DNA of 57,472 bases from an uncultured Georgenia sp. Its GTDB lineage: Bacteria; Actinomycetota; Actinomycetes; Actinomycetales; Actinomycetaceae. The stretch spans positions 1-57,472 of the forward strand of contig NZ_CALGNQ010000033.1 in NCBI RefSeq assembly GCF_937958535.1, written 5' to 3'. The notes under the pieces are model-generated. The model searched no databases. It was given only the letters and a program-made list of their open reading frames with translations, and was not told the DNA's origin. The translations under genes and the position numbers were made by a program. Positions 9,211-21,267 of the stretch are shown here, one piece after another (the stretch's first letter is position 1; each line of letters begins with the position of its first letter).

Positions 9211-10653
9211 ATGACGACGACGACCCGCCGCCGCCCCCGCCTGGTGCGCACGCTGCTGACCGCGGCGCTCGCCCTCGGGCTGCTCGCCGGGAGCAGCACC
9301 GCCGTCGCCGACTACGACGACGACATCGCCCGCTACGACCGCCAGCTGCGCGAGCAGCGCGAGGAGCGCGAGCGGCTGGCCCGCGAGCGCGAGCAGGTCG
9401 AGTCCCGACTCGAGGGCACCAACGCCGACCTGGCGGCGGCCTACCTCGCCCTGGAGGACGCCAACGCCCGGCTGCCGGTCGCCGAGGCGGCGCTGGCCCA
9501 GGCCGAGGAGGACCTCGCCGCCGCCGAGCGGGAGGAGCAGGCGGTGGCCGACCGGCTGGCCGTCGCCGAGGGTGAGCTGGAGACCCTGGCGGAGGAGCTC
9601 GCCGCAGGGGAGTCGCAGATCGAGGCGTCCCGCTCCTCCATCGGCGAGCTGGCCCGCAGCACCTACCGCGGCGGCCCCTCCCTCAACGGGCTGGCGGTGG
9701 TCATGAACGCCACCTCCAGCGAGGAGTTCATCCGGCAGGCCGCGATCGTCGACACCGCCGTGCGCACGCAGACCAAGGTCATCACCGACCTGGAGACCAT
9801 CACCGCCGTCAACCGCAACCGCGAGCTGCGGCAGCAGGCGGTGCGCGACCGCATCGACGAGCTGCACGTCCAGGCCCAGGAGGCGGTCGCCGCCGCCGAC
9901 GAGGCCCGGGCTGCCGCCGAGGCACACCGCGCCGAGATCATCGCCATCCGGGAGGAGCAGACGGCGCTGGCCGCCGAGCTCGAGGCCCTCCGCGGGCAGC
10001 TGGAGGAGGACCTCGCCCAGAAGCAGGCCGACGACGACCGCCTCGCCGGGATCATCGCCCAGATCGAGTCCGAGCGGGCGAGCACCGTCGAGGAGCGCGA
10101 GCGGGAGCGGCGCGAGCGGGAGGAGCGTGAGCGCCGCAACGCCTCGCGCAGCGCCCCCAGCAACGGCAGCGGCGGCAACAGCGGCAACCGCAGCAGCAGC
10201 GGGGGCAGCGGGGGCAGCGGGGGCTCCGCCGCGCTCACCCCACCGGTGCCCAACCCGCTGTACGTCACCTCGCCCTACGGCTACCGGATCCACCCGATCG
10301 CCGGCTACCGCTGGTGGCACGCCGGCGTGGACATCCGCTCCGCGTGCGGCAACCCGCAGTACGCCGCGGCGAGCGGCACGGTCAAGGCCACCGTCCCCGC
10401 CCGCGGGAACGGCTCGCACGGCAACCAGGTGATCATCGACCACGGCCGTATCAACGGCAGCGGCTACGTCACCGTGACCAACCACCTGAGCCGCTTCAAC
10501 GTGCGGCCCGGCCAGTCGGTCAGGCAGGGCGACCTCATCGGCTGGACCGGCCAGACCGGGCGGGTCACCGGCTGCCACGTCCACTTCGAGGTGTGGAAGA
10601 ACGGGTCGACGATCGACCCGATGGGGCTGCCCGGCTGGGTGCGCAGCAACTGA
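9211..10653 (+). CDS. Secreted coiled-coil M23 peptidase (FtsEX partner)
   Basis: 480 residues. Residues 1-33 are a signal peptide ending STAVA. Residues about 35-310 are a long, strongly charged coiled coil rich in Glu/Arg/Ala. A Gly/Ser linker (about 318-345, three GGSGGSGGS-like stretches) joins a C-terminal LytM/M23 domain. Zinc ligands are visible as H370-x3-D374 (HAGVD) and H456-V-H458. The architecture matches EnvC and other hydrolases activated by FtsEX through the coiled coil, and the gene lies directly behind ftsX. Here the enzyme keeps the catalytic residues, so it is predicted to cut peptidoglycan itself rather than only activate an amidase. Confidence 0.9.
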   Translation: MTTTTRRRPRLVRTLLTAALALGLLAGSSTAVADYDDDIARYDRQLREQREERERLAREREQVESRLEGTNADLAAAYLALEDANARLPVAEAALAQAEEDLAAAEREEQAVADRLAVAEGELETLAEELAAGESQIEASRSSIGELARSTYRGGPSLNGLAVVMNATSSEEFIRQAAIVDTAVRTQTKVITDLETITAVNRNRELRQQAVRDRIDELHVQAQEAVAAADEARAAAEAHRAEIIAIREEQTALAAELEALRGQLEEDLAQKQADDDRLAGIIAQIESERASTVEERERERREREERERRNASRSAPSNGSGGNSGNRSSSGGSGGSGGSAALTPPVPNPLYVTSPYGYRIHPIAGYRWWHAGVDIRSACGNPQYAAASGTVKATVPARGNGSHGNQVIIDHGRINGSGYVTVTNHLSRFNVRPGQSVRQGDLIGWTGQTGRVTGCHVHFEVWKNGSTIDPMGLPGWVRSN

Positions 10654-10660
10654 GCCGCCC

Positions 10661-10680
10661 GCACCCGGCCGGCCGGGTGC
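10661..10680. terminator. Bidirectional terminator-like palindrome
   Basis: A perfect 20-base palindrome, GCACCCGGCC followed by GGCCGGGTGC, in the 55-base gap between two convergent genes. There is no T-tract, as is usual in GC-rich actinobacteria. Confidence 0.55.
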
Positions 10681-10708
10681 GCAGCTGGCCGAGCCGCCGG
10701 GCGGCGGG

Positions 10709-11305
10709 TCAGTCCGGCTCGGGCAGCGCGAGCCAGTCGTGCCAACCGTTGTGGAGCACCAGCCAGGCCAGCAGGCCGTAACCGGCCTGGCCCGGGTGCA
10801 CGCCGTCACCGGCGGCGACGTCGGCGTGCCACTGGTCGTGGGTGCGCAGCGGGGCGAAGGTCTCGACGTACCTGACCTGCCGCCGGCCCGACACGTCGGC
10901 GAAGGCGGCGGACAGCGCCGCCAGGGCGTCGCCGTCGACGTCCGGACGCGGCGGGGGCCCGACGACGAAGACACCGACCTGCTCGGAGCGGGCGCTGTCG
11001 ATGATGTTGGCGAGGTTGAGCCGGCTACGGGCCAGCGACAGCCCCGCGACGAGGTCGGCCGACCCGAGCGCGACCACGAGACGGTTGTCGCAGCCGGGGG
11101 CGAAGCGACGCCGGCACTCGGCCTCCCACCGCGCCGACAGCGCGGTGGTCGTCTCCTCCGGTACGGCGAGCGAGGTGACGAACATCGGCTCCTCGCTCTG
11201 GGTGCGGGCCACCACACGGCCGACCCACCCCAGGCCCCGGGCATCGCCCATGCCCGCGGACAGCTCGTCACCGACGACGCAGATGCGTAGCTCTCGACCG
11301 CCCAC
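10709..11305 (-). CDS. SGNH/GDSL-type hydrolase-like protein
   Basis: About 198 residues. The N-terminal ICVVGDELSAGMGDARGLGW resembles block I (GDS), with Glu where many members have Ser-adjacent residues; LVVALGSADL sits where the GxxND block is expected; DGVHPGQAGY near the C-terminus matches the catalytic D-x-x-H block V. It therefore looks like the SGNH esterase/lipase fold. The exact Ser of block I is not obvious in GDEL (Ser follows two residues later), so activity is uncertain. GTG 11305 is chosen because AAGGGA lies 6 bases upstream; GTG 11311 abuts that RBS. No signal peptide is visible. Confidence 0.65.
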   Translation of the reverse strand: MGGRELRICVVGDELSAGMGDARGLGWVGRVVARTQSEEPMFVTSLAVPEETTTALSARWEAECRRRFAPGCDNRLVVALGSADLVAGLSLARSRLNLANIIDSARSEQVGVFVVGPPPRPDVDGDALAALSAAFADVSGRRQVRYVETFAPLRTHDQWHADVAAGDGVHPGQAGYGLLAWLVLHNGWHDWLALPEPD

Positions 11306-11331
11306 CGTCACTCCCTTCGTCTGCCACACCG

Positions 11332-11337
11332 AACCTA
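11332..11337 (-). promoter_or_regulatory. -10 box upstream of the SGNH-like gene
   Basis: On the minus strand this reads TAGGTT, about 26 bases before the chosen start, leaving a short leader with an RBS. It lies right next to the kgd terminator. Confidence 0.4.
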
Positions 11338-11341
11338 CAAC

Positions 11342-11376
11342 GACGCGGGCCGGTCCCGAGGGACCCGGCCCGCGTC
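11342..11376 (-). terminator. kgd terminator hairpin
   Basis: Arms GACGCGGGCCGG and CCGGCCCGCGTC (with a one-base bulge and three further pairs near a tight loop) form a 12-bp perfect stem, starting 12 bases downstream of the kgd stop on the minus strand. Confidence 0.7.
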
Positions 11377-11388
11377 GCGCGCTGGGGA

Positions 11389-15213
<3,825 letters not shown>

Positions 15214-15266
15214 TTCGGGGATCGCCCTCTTCCGAGACGGTATGGGTGGAGAGAAAGTGCTCTTCA

Positions 15267-15272
15267 AGCGTA
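15267..15272 (-). promoter_or_regulatory. Possible -10 box for kgd
   Basis: TACGCT on the minus strand, about 54 bases before the kgd GTG; the -35 region is weak. Confidence 0.35.
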
Positions 15273-15315
15273 GGTGATCGACCCCACGGGAACCGAGCGG
15301 GGAGGCCCGAATCAC

Positions 15316-15336
15316 CCGGATCGGGACCCGATCCGG
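15316..15336 (-). terminator. Terminator-like palindrome behind the two-component genes
   Basis: CCGGATCGGG, one A, then CCCGATCCGG: a perfect 21-base palindrome, 42 bases downstream of the histidine kinase stop. It could also be an operator for kgd, since it lies upstream of that gene. Confidence 0.5.
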
Positions 15337-15377
15337 CGGCCCGCGGAGCACAGTCCCAACCCGCGGTCAAGGCAGTG

Positions 15378-16499
15378 TCACCCGGGACTCTGCATCGTCC
15401 CCACGGTCCGTGGTCCACGCGGGCCGCGGACGGGCAGCCGCATCCGCACCGTCGCCCCCTCGCCGGCGAGGGAGTCGACCACCTGGATGGTGCCGCCGTG
15501 GATCGTCACCGCCCACCGGGAGATGGCCAGGCCCAGCCCGGTCCCGCCGGTGCTCGTCCTGCCGGTGAGGGCCGGGCTGTTGCCCCGCTGGAACCGCTCG
15601 AAGACCCGCTCCCGGTCGGCGGGCGGGATCCCGGCCCCGGAGTCGACGACGTCGATGACCACCTCCCCACGCAGCGCCGCCGAGGACGCCCGGACCCAGA
15701 CCACCGTCCCGGGCGGGGTGTGCTGGACGGCGTTGTCCAGGAGGTTGGCCAGCACCTGGGAGATGCGCACCCGGTCGACGCGGAAGCGCAGCTCGGGCGG
15801 GTCCACCCGCACCTCCCAGCGCACGTCCCGCCCCGCGGCGCTCGCGGCGGCGGCGGCCTCGGCCACGGTCTCGTCGACGAGCTCGCGCACCGAGACCTCC
15901 TCCAGCTCCAGGCCGACGACGCCGGCCTCCACCCGGGAGAGGTCGAGGAGGTAGCCCACGAGGCGGCCCAGGCGCTGGGTCTGGCGCAGCGCCCCCTCGA
16001 GCGCCTCCGGGGTCGGTGCGACGACGCCGTCGGCGAGGTTCTCCAGCTGCGCCTGGAGCGCCGCGACCGGGGTGCGCAGCTCGTGGGACACGTTGGCGAC
16101 GATCTCCCGGTGGGCGGTGTCGACCGAGGCGAGGTCGTGCGCCATCTGGTTGAACGCGCGGGCGAGCTCGCCGACCTCGTCGCTGCTCGACGCCGTCACC
16201 CGCCGGGAGTAGTCGCCGCGGGCCATGGCCCGCGCGGCGGCGGTCATCTCCCGTAGCGGGGACGTCATGCCGTGGGCGAGCACCTGGGTGACGACGAGCG
16301 CGGAGACGATGGCCAGCGGGAAGGTGCGGGTGGGGCCGAGCTCGTAGCGCAGCCCGAGCCAGGTGATGAACGCCGCGGCCGTCACGGTGACCGCGACCAG
16401 CACCCCGAGCTTGAGCTTGAGCGACCGGAAGCGGTCGAGCGGCCGCGACATGCGCAGCCCACCGCGGGCGTGCCGGATGCCCCCGCCGGTCCCGCTCAT
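15378..16499 (-). CDS. Sensor histidine kinase
   Basis: 373 residues. Two close hydrophobic helices (about 31-50 and 59-76) with only a tiny outside loop suggest it senses membrane or intracellular signals rather than a large ligand. Then HAMP (about 75-128), HisKA with the phosphorylated H139 in NVSHELRTP, and HATPase_c with N-box NLLDNAVQHT, G1 DSGAGIP and G2 GTGLGLAI. ATG 16499 overlaps the response-regulator stop by 4 bases, so kinase and regulator are made together. It belongs to the OmpR-linked EnvZ/BaeS-like kinases; the stimulus is not predictable. Confidence 0.92.
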   Translation of the reverse strand: MSGTGGGIRHARGGLRMSRPLDRFRSLKLKLGVLVAVTVTAAAFITWLGLRYELGPTRTFPLAIVSALVVTQVLAHGMTSPLREMTAAARAMARGDYSRRVTASSSDEVGELARAFNQMAHDLASVDTAHREIVANVSHELRTPVAALQAQLENLADGVVAPTPEALEGALRQTQRLGRLVGYLLDLSRVEAGVVGLELEEVSVRELVDETVAEAAAAASAAGRDVRWEVRVDPPELRFRVDRVRISQVLANLLDNAVQHTPPGTVVWVRASSAALRGEVVIDVVDSGAGIPPADRERVFERFQRGNSPALTGRTSTGGTGLGLAISRWAVTIHGGTIQVVDSLAGEGATVRMRLPVRGPRGPRTVGTMQSPG

Positions 16500-17239
16500 C
16501 GCGCCCCCGCGCCGTCCTCCGCCGGCTCCAGGGCGTACCCGACACCGTGGACGGTGCGGATGAGGTCCGCACCGAGCTTGCGACGCAGCGCCTTGACGTG
16601 GGAGTCGACCGTCCGCGTGCCGGAGGCGTCGACCCAGTCCCACACCTCGGCCAGGAGCCGCTCGCGGGAGAACACGGTGCGCGGGCTGGACGCCAGGCAC
16701 ACGAGCAGGTCGAACTCGGTGGGGGTGAGGTGGGCCTCCGTGCCCGCCCGCCGCACCCGCCGCTGCCCCCGGTCGACCTCGAGGTCACCGAGCACGAGCG
16801 GGGGCTGCGCCGCCGGGGCCGTCTCCTGCGCGGCGGTGCGGCGCGCCCGCTCGGCCCGCCGCAGCAGCGCCTTGAGGCGGGCGAGCAGCTCGCGCATCGA
16901 GAACGGCTTGGTCATGTAGTCGTCGGCGCCCACACCGAGCCCGACGAGGATGTCGGTCTCGTCGTCGCGCGCGGTGAGCATGAGGACCGGGACCTCCCGC
17001 TCCGCCTGGATCCGCCGGCACACCTCCAGCCCGTCCATCCCGGGCAGCATGACGTCCAGCACGACGACGTCGGGCAGGAAGGCCCGCGCCGCGGCCACGC
17101 CGCCGGGGCCGTCGCCGGCGATCTCGACGCGCCAGCCCTCCGCGGACAGCCGGTGGGCGATCTGGGCGGCGATGTCCGGCTCGTCCTCCACGACGAGCAC
17201 CCGGGTGACATCAGGGGTCGGGGGACCGGTGGAGCTCAT
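16496..17239 (-). CDS. OmpR/PhoB-family response regulator
   Basis: 247 residues. Receiver domain: acidic pocket VVEDEPD (17-22), phospho-acceptor D62 in VVVLDVMLPGMDG, T89 and K111 in MTKPFS. A linker of about 25 residues leads to a winged-helix DNA-binding domain (about 145-235) with TPTEFDLL and the recognition-helix segment RTVDSHVKALRRKLG. ATG 17239 is chosen because MSSTGPPTPDVTRVLVVED gives the standard beginning and because a -10-like CAGAGT lies 6 bases before it, consistent with a leaderless start. Upstream partner of the histidine kinase. Confidence 0.93.
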   Translation of the reverse strand: MSSTGPPTPDVTRVLVVEDEPDIAAQIAHRLSAEGWRVEIAGDGPGGVAAARAFLPDVVVLDVMLPGMDGLEVCRRIQAEREVPVLMLTARDDETDILVGLGVGADDYMTKPFSMRELLARLKALLRRAERARRTAAQETAPAAQPPLVLGDLEVDRGQRRVRRAGTEAHLTPTEFDLLVCLASSPRTVFSRERLLAEVWDWVDASGTRTVDSHVKALRRKLGADLIRTVHGVGYALEPAEDGAGAR

Positions 17240-17245
17240 GGGTGC

Positions 17246-17251
17246 ACTCTG
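17246..17251 (-). promoter_or_regulatory. -10-like box of a probable leaderless start for the response regulator
   Basis: CAGAGT on the minus strand with 6 bases to the ATG at 17239. The first base deviates from the TANNNT pattern. Confidence 0.35.
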
Positions 17252-17284
17252 GCACACCGGCCCCCACCGGGACGTGCCGCCCGG

Positions 17285-17290
17285 TATCGT
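17285..17290 (+). promoter_or_regulatory. -10 box upstream of the CNNM/CBS operon
   Basis: TATCGT ends 9 bases before ATG 17300, so transcription would begin at or just before a short ORF that precedes the first CNNM gene. It diverges from the response-regulator promoter. Confidence 0.5.
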
Positions 17291-17299
17291 GGGGCCACT

Positions 17300-17479
17300 A
17301 TGTCCGAGCGACAACCCGGTCGACCCTCCGTCGCGTCCGCGTCCGAACCGGACGCCGAGCCCCGAAGTCCCGGCGAGCCCGCCGCCCCCGAGGCCCCCGC
17401 GGGTGACGCCGACGCCGAGCCCCGAAGTCCCGGCGGCCGTCCGGCCGTCCCCGCGCAGCCCGGAGCGTGCCGGTGCTGA
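17300..17479 (+). CDS. Possible 59-residue leader ORF before the CNNM operon
   Basis: Starts at ATG 17300 right behind a -10 box and ends 13 bases inside the next gene, in a different frame. The peptide is low in complexity (Pro, Ala, Glu, Asp) with the segment DAEPRSPG occurring twice and ends GACRC. The overlap would allow termination-reinitiation coupling with the downstream gene, whose own GTG has no clear Shine-Dalgarno sequence. There is no recognisable domain. It may be a regulatory upstream ORF or merely an untranslated leader. Confidence 0.4.
   Translation: MSERQPGRPSVASASEPDAEPRSPGEPAAPEAPAGDADAEPRSPGGRPAVPAQPGACRC
17351..17435 (+). repeat. Pair of perfect 25-base direct repeats
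   Basis: Copies at 17351-17375 and 17411-17435, exactly 60 bases (20 codons) apart, both beginning GACGCCGAGCCCCGAAG. They encode the doubled DAEPRSPG of the leader ORF. Confidence 0.85.
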
Positions 17480-18786
17480 CCGAGTGGCTGATGATCCTGC
17501 TCGGCGTGGTCCTCACCGCCGGCACCGCGGTCTTCGTCGCCGCGGAGTTCTCCCTCGTGGCCATGGACCCGGCCACCGTCGACCGGCGCGTGGCCGCCGG
17601 CGACCGGCGCGCGGTCGGCATCCAGCGCGCGCTGAAGAACCTGTCCACCGAGCTGTCCGGCGCGCAGGTGGGCATCACGCTCACCACCGTCCTGCTCGGC
17701 TACACCGCCCAGTCCGCGCTCGTCACCCTGCTCACCGGGCCGCTCGGCTCGGCCGGGCTGGCGACCGCCGCAGCGGGCGCCACCGCCGTCGTCCTGTCCC
17801 TCGCCCTGGTCAACGGCTTCTCCATGCTCTTCGGTGAGCTGGTGCCGAAGAACATGGCGCTGGCCGACCCGTTCGCCACCGCCGGGGTGGTCGCCCCGCT
17901 CCAGCGCGGCTTCACCCGGCTCCTGCGGCCGGTGATCTCGGTGCTCAACGGGCACGCCAACGCGATCCTGCGCCGGTTCGGCGTGGAGCCGGCCGAGGAG
18001 CTCGCCGGTGGCCGCTCGGCGAGCGAGCTCGCCGCGCTCGTGCGGCGCTCCGCCGAGCAGGGCACCCTCGACATCGGCACCGCGACCCTGCTCACCCGGT
18101 CCATCGGCATCGGCGCCCTCACCGCCGTCGACGTCATGACCGACCGGGTGCGGATGACCGCGCTGCCCCGAACCGCCACCGCCGCGGACGTCGTGGCCGC
18201 CGCCCGGACCACCGGGCACTCCCGGTTCCCGGTCGTGGGTGACGACCACGACGACGTCGTCGGGCTGGTCAACCTGCGCCGCGCGATCGCCGTGCCCTAC
18301 GAGCGCCGGGCGGAGGTGCCGGTGACGTCGACCAGCCTCATGATCCCCGCGCCCCGGGTCCCGGAGACGCTCGGGCTGGCCGCCCTGCTCGTCTCCCTGC
18401 GCGACGGCGGGATGCAGATGGCGGTGGTCGTCGACGAGTACGGCGGCACCTCCGGCATCGTCACGCTCGAGGACGCCGTGGAGGAGATCGTCGGCGAGGT
18501 CTCCGACGAGCACGACCGCCGCCGCACCGGCGCCCACGCGGCCTCCGACGGCAGCTGGGTGGTGCCCGGCGTCATGCGGCCCGACGAGCTCGCCCACGTG
18601 GCCGACATCGTCGTGCCCGACGACGGGCCCTACGAGACCCTCGGCGGCCTCGTCATGACCCGGCTCGGCCGCATCGCCCGGGTGGGCGACGAGGTGGAGC
18701 TGCCCGGTGCGGTGCTGCGGGTCGAGCAGATGGACGGACGGCGCATCGAGGTGCTCCGCGTGCGCAGCGTGGAGGTGGCGCAGTGA
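17467..18786 (+). CDS. CNNM/CBS-domain transporter-like protein (CorC/HlyC family)
   Basis: 439 residues. N-terminal DUF21/CNNM membrane domain (about 1-200) beginning with a hydrophobic helix and VAAEFSLVAMDP. A CBS pair follows (about 215-335; DVMTDRVRMTALP and VVVDEYGGTSGIVTLEDAVEEIVGEV), and a C-terminal CorC_HlyC domain (about 350-435). The family is linked to Mg2+/Co2+ efflux or cation homeostasis; older names are haemolysin-like. GTG 17467 is the first start that keeps the whole membrane domain. It is coupled by a GTGA overlap to a second, shorter paralogue, an arrangement common in actinobacteria. Confidence 0.9.
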   Translation: MPVLTEWLMILLGVVLTAGTAVFVAAEFSLVAMDPATVDRRVAAGDRRAVGIQRALKNLSTELSGAQVGITLTTVLLGYTAQSALVTLLTGPLGSAGLATAAAGATAVVLSLALVNGFSMLFGELVPKNMALADPFATAGVVAPLQRGFTRLLRPVISVLNGHANAILRRFGVEPAEELAGGRSASELAALVRRSAEQGTLDIGTATLLTRSIGIGALTAVDVMTDRVRMTALPRTATAADVVAAARTTGHSRFPVVGDDHDDVVGLVNLRRAIAVPYERRAEVPVTSTSLMIPAPRVPETLGLAALLVSLRDGGMQMAVVVDEYGGTSGIVTLEDAVEEIVGEVSDEHDRRRTGAHAASDGSWVVPGVMRPDELAHVADIVVPDDGPYETLGGLVMTRLGRIARVGDEVELPGAVLRVEQMDGRRIEVLRVRSVEVAQ

Positions 18787-19829
18787 GCTCGGGTACCGCG
18801 CTCCTCATCGGGCTCGTCCTCCTCGCCGCGAACGCGTTCTTCGTCGGCGCCGAGTTCGCGATCATGTCCGCCCGGCGCAGCCGCGTCGAGCCGCTGGCCG
18901 CCACCTCGCGCCGGGCCCGCACCGTGCTGTGGGCGATGGAGCACGCGACGCTCATGATGGCGTGCGCCCAGCTCGGTATCACGGTGTGCTCGACCGGGAT
19001 CGGGGCGGTCGCCGAGCCGGCGATCGCCCGGCTCGTCGAGGGCCCGCTCACCGACCTCGGGCTGCCTGCGGCCTCCTCCCACGTCGTGGGCTTCGCCGTC
19101 GCGCTGGCCGTGGTCATCTACCTCCACGTCGTCGTCGGGGAGATGGTGCCGAAGAACCTCGCCGTCACCAGCCCGGAGAAGGCCGCCATGTGGTTCGGCC
19201 CGCCGCTCGTCCTCATCTCCCGGGCGCTGTCCCCGGTCATCTGGGCGATGAACGAGCTGGCCAACCTCGTCCTGCGGCTCTTCGGGGTCGAGCCGAAGAG
19301 CGAGGTCACCTCCGCCTTCACCGCCGAGGAGGTCGCCGCGATCATCGAGCGCTCGCAGCGGGAGGGGGTGCTCCAGGACGAGCTCGGGCTCCTGTCCGGG
19401 GCGCTGGAGTTCTCCGCCAAGGACGCCGCGGAGGTCATGGTGGCCGATGAGAACCTCGTCACGCTGGAGGCCGGCGCCACCCCCGCGGACCTCGAGGCGG
19501 CCGTCGCCCGCACCGGGTTCTCCCGGTTCCCCGTGCGCAACTCCCGCGGCGTTGTCGACGGGTACCTCCACATCAAGGACGTCCTCCACGAGGACGAGGC
19601 GGCACGTCACGTCCCGGTCCCGCGCTGGCGGCTGCGCGCCCTGCCCAGAGTGGCGCCGTCGGAGGAGATCGAGGAGGTGCTCCGGGTCATGCAGCGCACC
19701 GGCACCCACCTCGCCGCGGTGGCGGACGGGACCGACGTCCCCCTCGGCGTCGTCTTCCTCGAGGACATCCTGGAGGAGCTCGTCGGGGAGGTCTCTGACT
19801 CGATGCAGCGCCACAGTGCGCGCCCCTGA
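18783..19829 (+). CDS. CNNM/CBS-domain protein, short form
   Basis: 348 residues, paralogue of the preceding gene: DUF21 membrane domain (about 1-195, NAFFVGAEFAIMSARRS) and a CBS pair (about 210-340), but no C-terminal CorC_HlyC domain. The CBS region contains GVVFLEDILEELVGEV. It probably forms a heteromer with the upstream protein, inferred from the start/stop overlap and the complementary domain make-up. Probably part of a cation exporter or its regulator. Confidence 0.88.
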   Translation: MSSGTALLIGLVLLAANAFFVGAEFAIMSARRSRVEPLAATSRRARTVLWAMEHATLMMACAQLGITVCSTGIGAVAEPAIARLVEGPLTDLGLPAASSHVVGFAVALAVVIYLHVVVGEMVPKNLAVTSPEKAAMWFGPPLVLISRALSPVIWAMNELANLVLRLFGVEPKSEVTSAFTAEEVAAIIERSQREGVLQDELGLLSGALEFSAKDAAEVMVADENLVTLEAGATPADLEAAVARTGFSRFPVRNSRGVVDGYLHIKDVLHEDEAARHVPVPRWRLRALPRVAPSEEIEEVLRVMQRTGTHLAAVADGTDVPLGVVFLEDILEELVGEVSDSMQRHSARP

Positions 19830-19882
19830 ACCACCTCTGCACAGGTTCCGACGCGATTGTGGACTCGCCGCCTGGGCGTCGT

Positions 19883-19888
19883 TACTGT
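19883..19888 (+). promoter_or_regulatory. -10 box for the first M23 gene
   Basis: TACTGT 62 bases before the chosen ATG 19950, leaving a leader that carries an AAAGGG ribosome-binding site. Confidence 0.4.
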
Positions 19889-19949
19889 TTCGTGACACAT
19901 GTGCCGGCCTCGGCCGTGTCCCCCTCCGCCCCCAGCCGAAAGGGTCCTT

Positions 19950-21167
19950 ATGCCCGCGCGCGCCGCGATGCCTCACACGGCACCGCTGACGCGACGACAG
20001 ATCCGGGAGGCGGAGCGCCGCGCCGAGCAGGCGGCGATCCGGCAGGCAGCCGCCCGCGCGGCCGCCTCGCTGTCCGGGTCCCACCTCGCCACCATCCCGC
20101 TCGACGGCACCCTCGCCCCGGTCACCGACCGCCCGGCGCCCCCGGCCCCGGCCCCGGCCGAGCCGGCAGCCGTCGACCCGACGCCCGCGACCGCCGACGC
20201 GCCGACCGAGGCGGTCGCCCGGACCGCGCGCGAGACGGAGGACGCCGAACCGGTCGCCCGTATCCCGCTCGACGGCACCCTCGCCCCCGCCCGCACGGCG
20301 GACGGGCGACCGTTCCGCAGCCGGGCCGAGCTCCGTGCCGCCGAGCGTGCCGCCGCGCGCCGACACCTCCACGCGCCGCGCTGGGTCCCGCGGGCCGCTG
20401 TCGTCTGCGTCCTCGGCGCCGCGACCATCGTCGCCCCGCTCACCGGCTTCGCCGGAACGGGGGAGCCCCAGGACGAGCAGCGCACCGCTGTCGCGGCCGT
20501 CCCCTCCGGCCAGACGCTGCTCGACGACCTGGACGCCGCCGCCGGCCGCTTCGACAGCGAGAGCGCCGGGAGCGCGGCCGCCCTGCTGGCCGACACCGGG
20601 GCCACGGCCCGCGCCCTCGTCCAGAGCTCGCGCAGCGTCGACCGCGACGCCGCGGTCTGCACGGTCGCCGCGGGCAGCGGCGCCAACGGTGCCGGGGCGG
20701 CCCTGCGCGGCGAGCCCGGCCTCGTCATGCCGCTCGTCGCCGGCTCGTACACGCAGAGCTCGCTCTACGGCAACCGCGTCCACCCGATCAACGGCCGCTG
20801 GTCGATGCACACCGGCCTCGACTTCGCCGCCCCACTGGGCACCGACATCCACGCCGTCGCCGACGGCGTCGTGGTCCACGCGGGGGAGGGCATCGACGGC
20901 CGCTCGAGCATGCTCGTCATCATCGAGCACGAGCTGGACGGCCAGACCTTCTACAGCTGGTACGTCCACATGTACCCGGACGGCGTCTTCGTCTCCGAGG
21001 GCCAGCAGGTGCGTGCCGGCGAGGTCATCGGTGAGGTGGGGAACAACGGCAACTCCACCGGCCCGCACCTCCACCTGGAGATCCACCTCGACACCGAGGG
21101 CACGACGACCGACCCCGGCGCCTTCCTCGCCGACCACGACGCCGCCGTCCTCGCCGCGGACTGCTGA
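19950..21167 (+). CDS. Membrane-anchored M23 endopeptidase
   Basis: 405 residues. A long cytoplasmic N-terminus contains two copies of an IPLDGTLAP segment, followed by one transmembrane helix (about 145-170), a helical spacer and a C-terminal M23 domain. Zinc ligands: HxxxD in MHTGLDFAAPLG and HxH in GPHLHLEIH. The domain is predicted outside the membrane and should cleave peptide cross-links of peptidoglycan. ATG 19950 is preferred over ATG 19899 because AAAGGG stands 6 bases before it. The downstream gene is a close paralogue; the two share long identical stretches around YSWYVHMYPDGVFV. Confidence 0.85.
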   Translation: MPARAAMPHTAPLTRRQIREAERRAEQAAIRQAAARAAASLSGSHLATIPLDGTLAPVTDRPAPPAPAPAEPAAVDPTPATADAPTEAVARTARETEDAEPVARIPLDGTLAPARTADGRPFRSRAELRAAERAAARRHLHAPRWVPRAAVVCVLGAATIVAPLTGFAGTGEPQDEQRTAVAAVPSGQTLLDDLDAAAGRFDSESAGSAAALLADTGATARALVQSSRSVDRDAAVCTVAAGSGANGAGAALRGEPGLVMPLVAGSYTQSSLYGNRVHPINGRWSMHTGLDFAAPLGTDIHAVADGVVVHAGEGIDGRSSMLVIIEHELDGQTFYSWYVHMYPDGVFVSEGQQVRAGEVIGEVGNNGNSTGPHLHLEIHLDTEGTTTDPGAFLADHDAAVLAADC

Positions 21168-21212
21168 GACCCGAGCTCCCCACGGGCGTTAGCCCGGCGC
21201 AGTGACCTCCGT

Positions 21213-21218
21213 TACCCT
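21213..21218 (+). promoter_or_regulatory. -10 box for the second M23 gene
   Basis: TACCCT, 49 bases before ATG 21268. A small GGGC-GTTA-GCCC hairpin (21184-21195) lies just upstream and may end the previous transcript. Confidence 0.4.
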
Positions 21219-21267
21219 ATGACGGACCGCGTGTCGACGCGGGGGTGACGGAGCCGAGGGGAAGCGG

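Noticed and set aside
19830..21267. c-di-AMP (ydaO) riboswitch before the M23 genes, common in actinobacteria
   Set aside because: The gaps are 120 and 100 bases, too short for the full motif, and I see none of its conserved segments.
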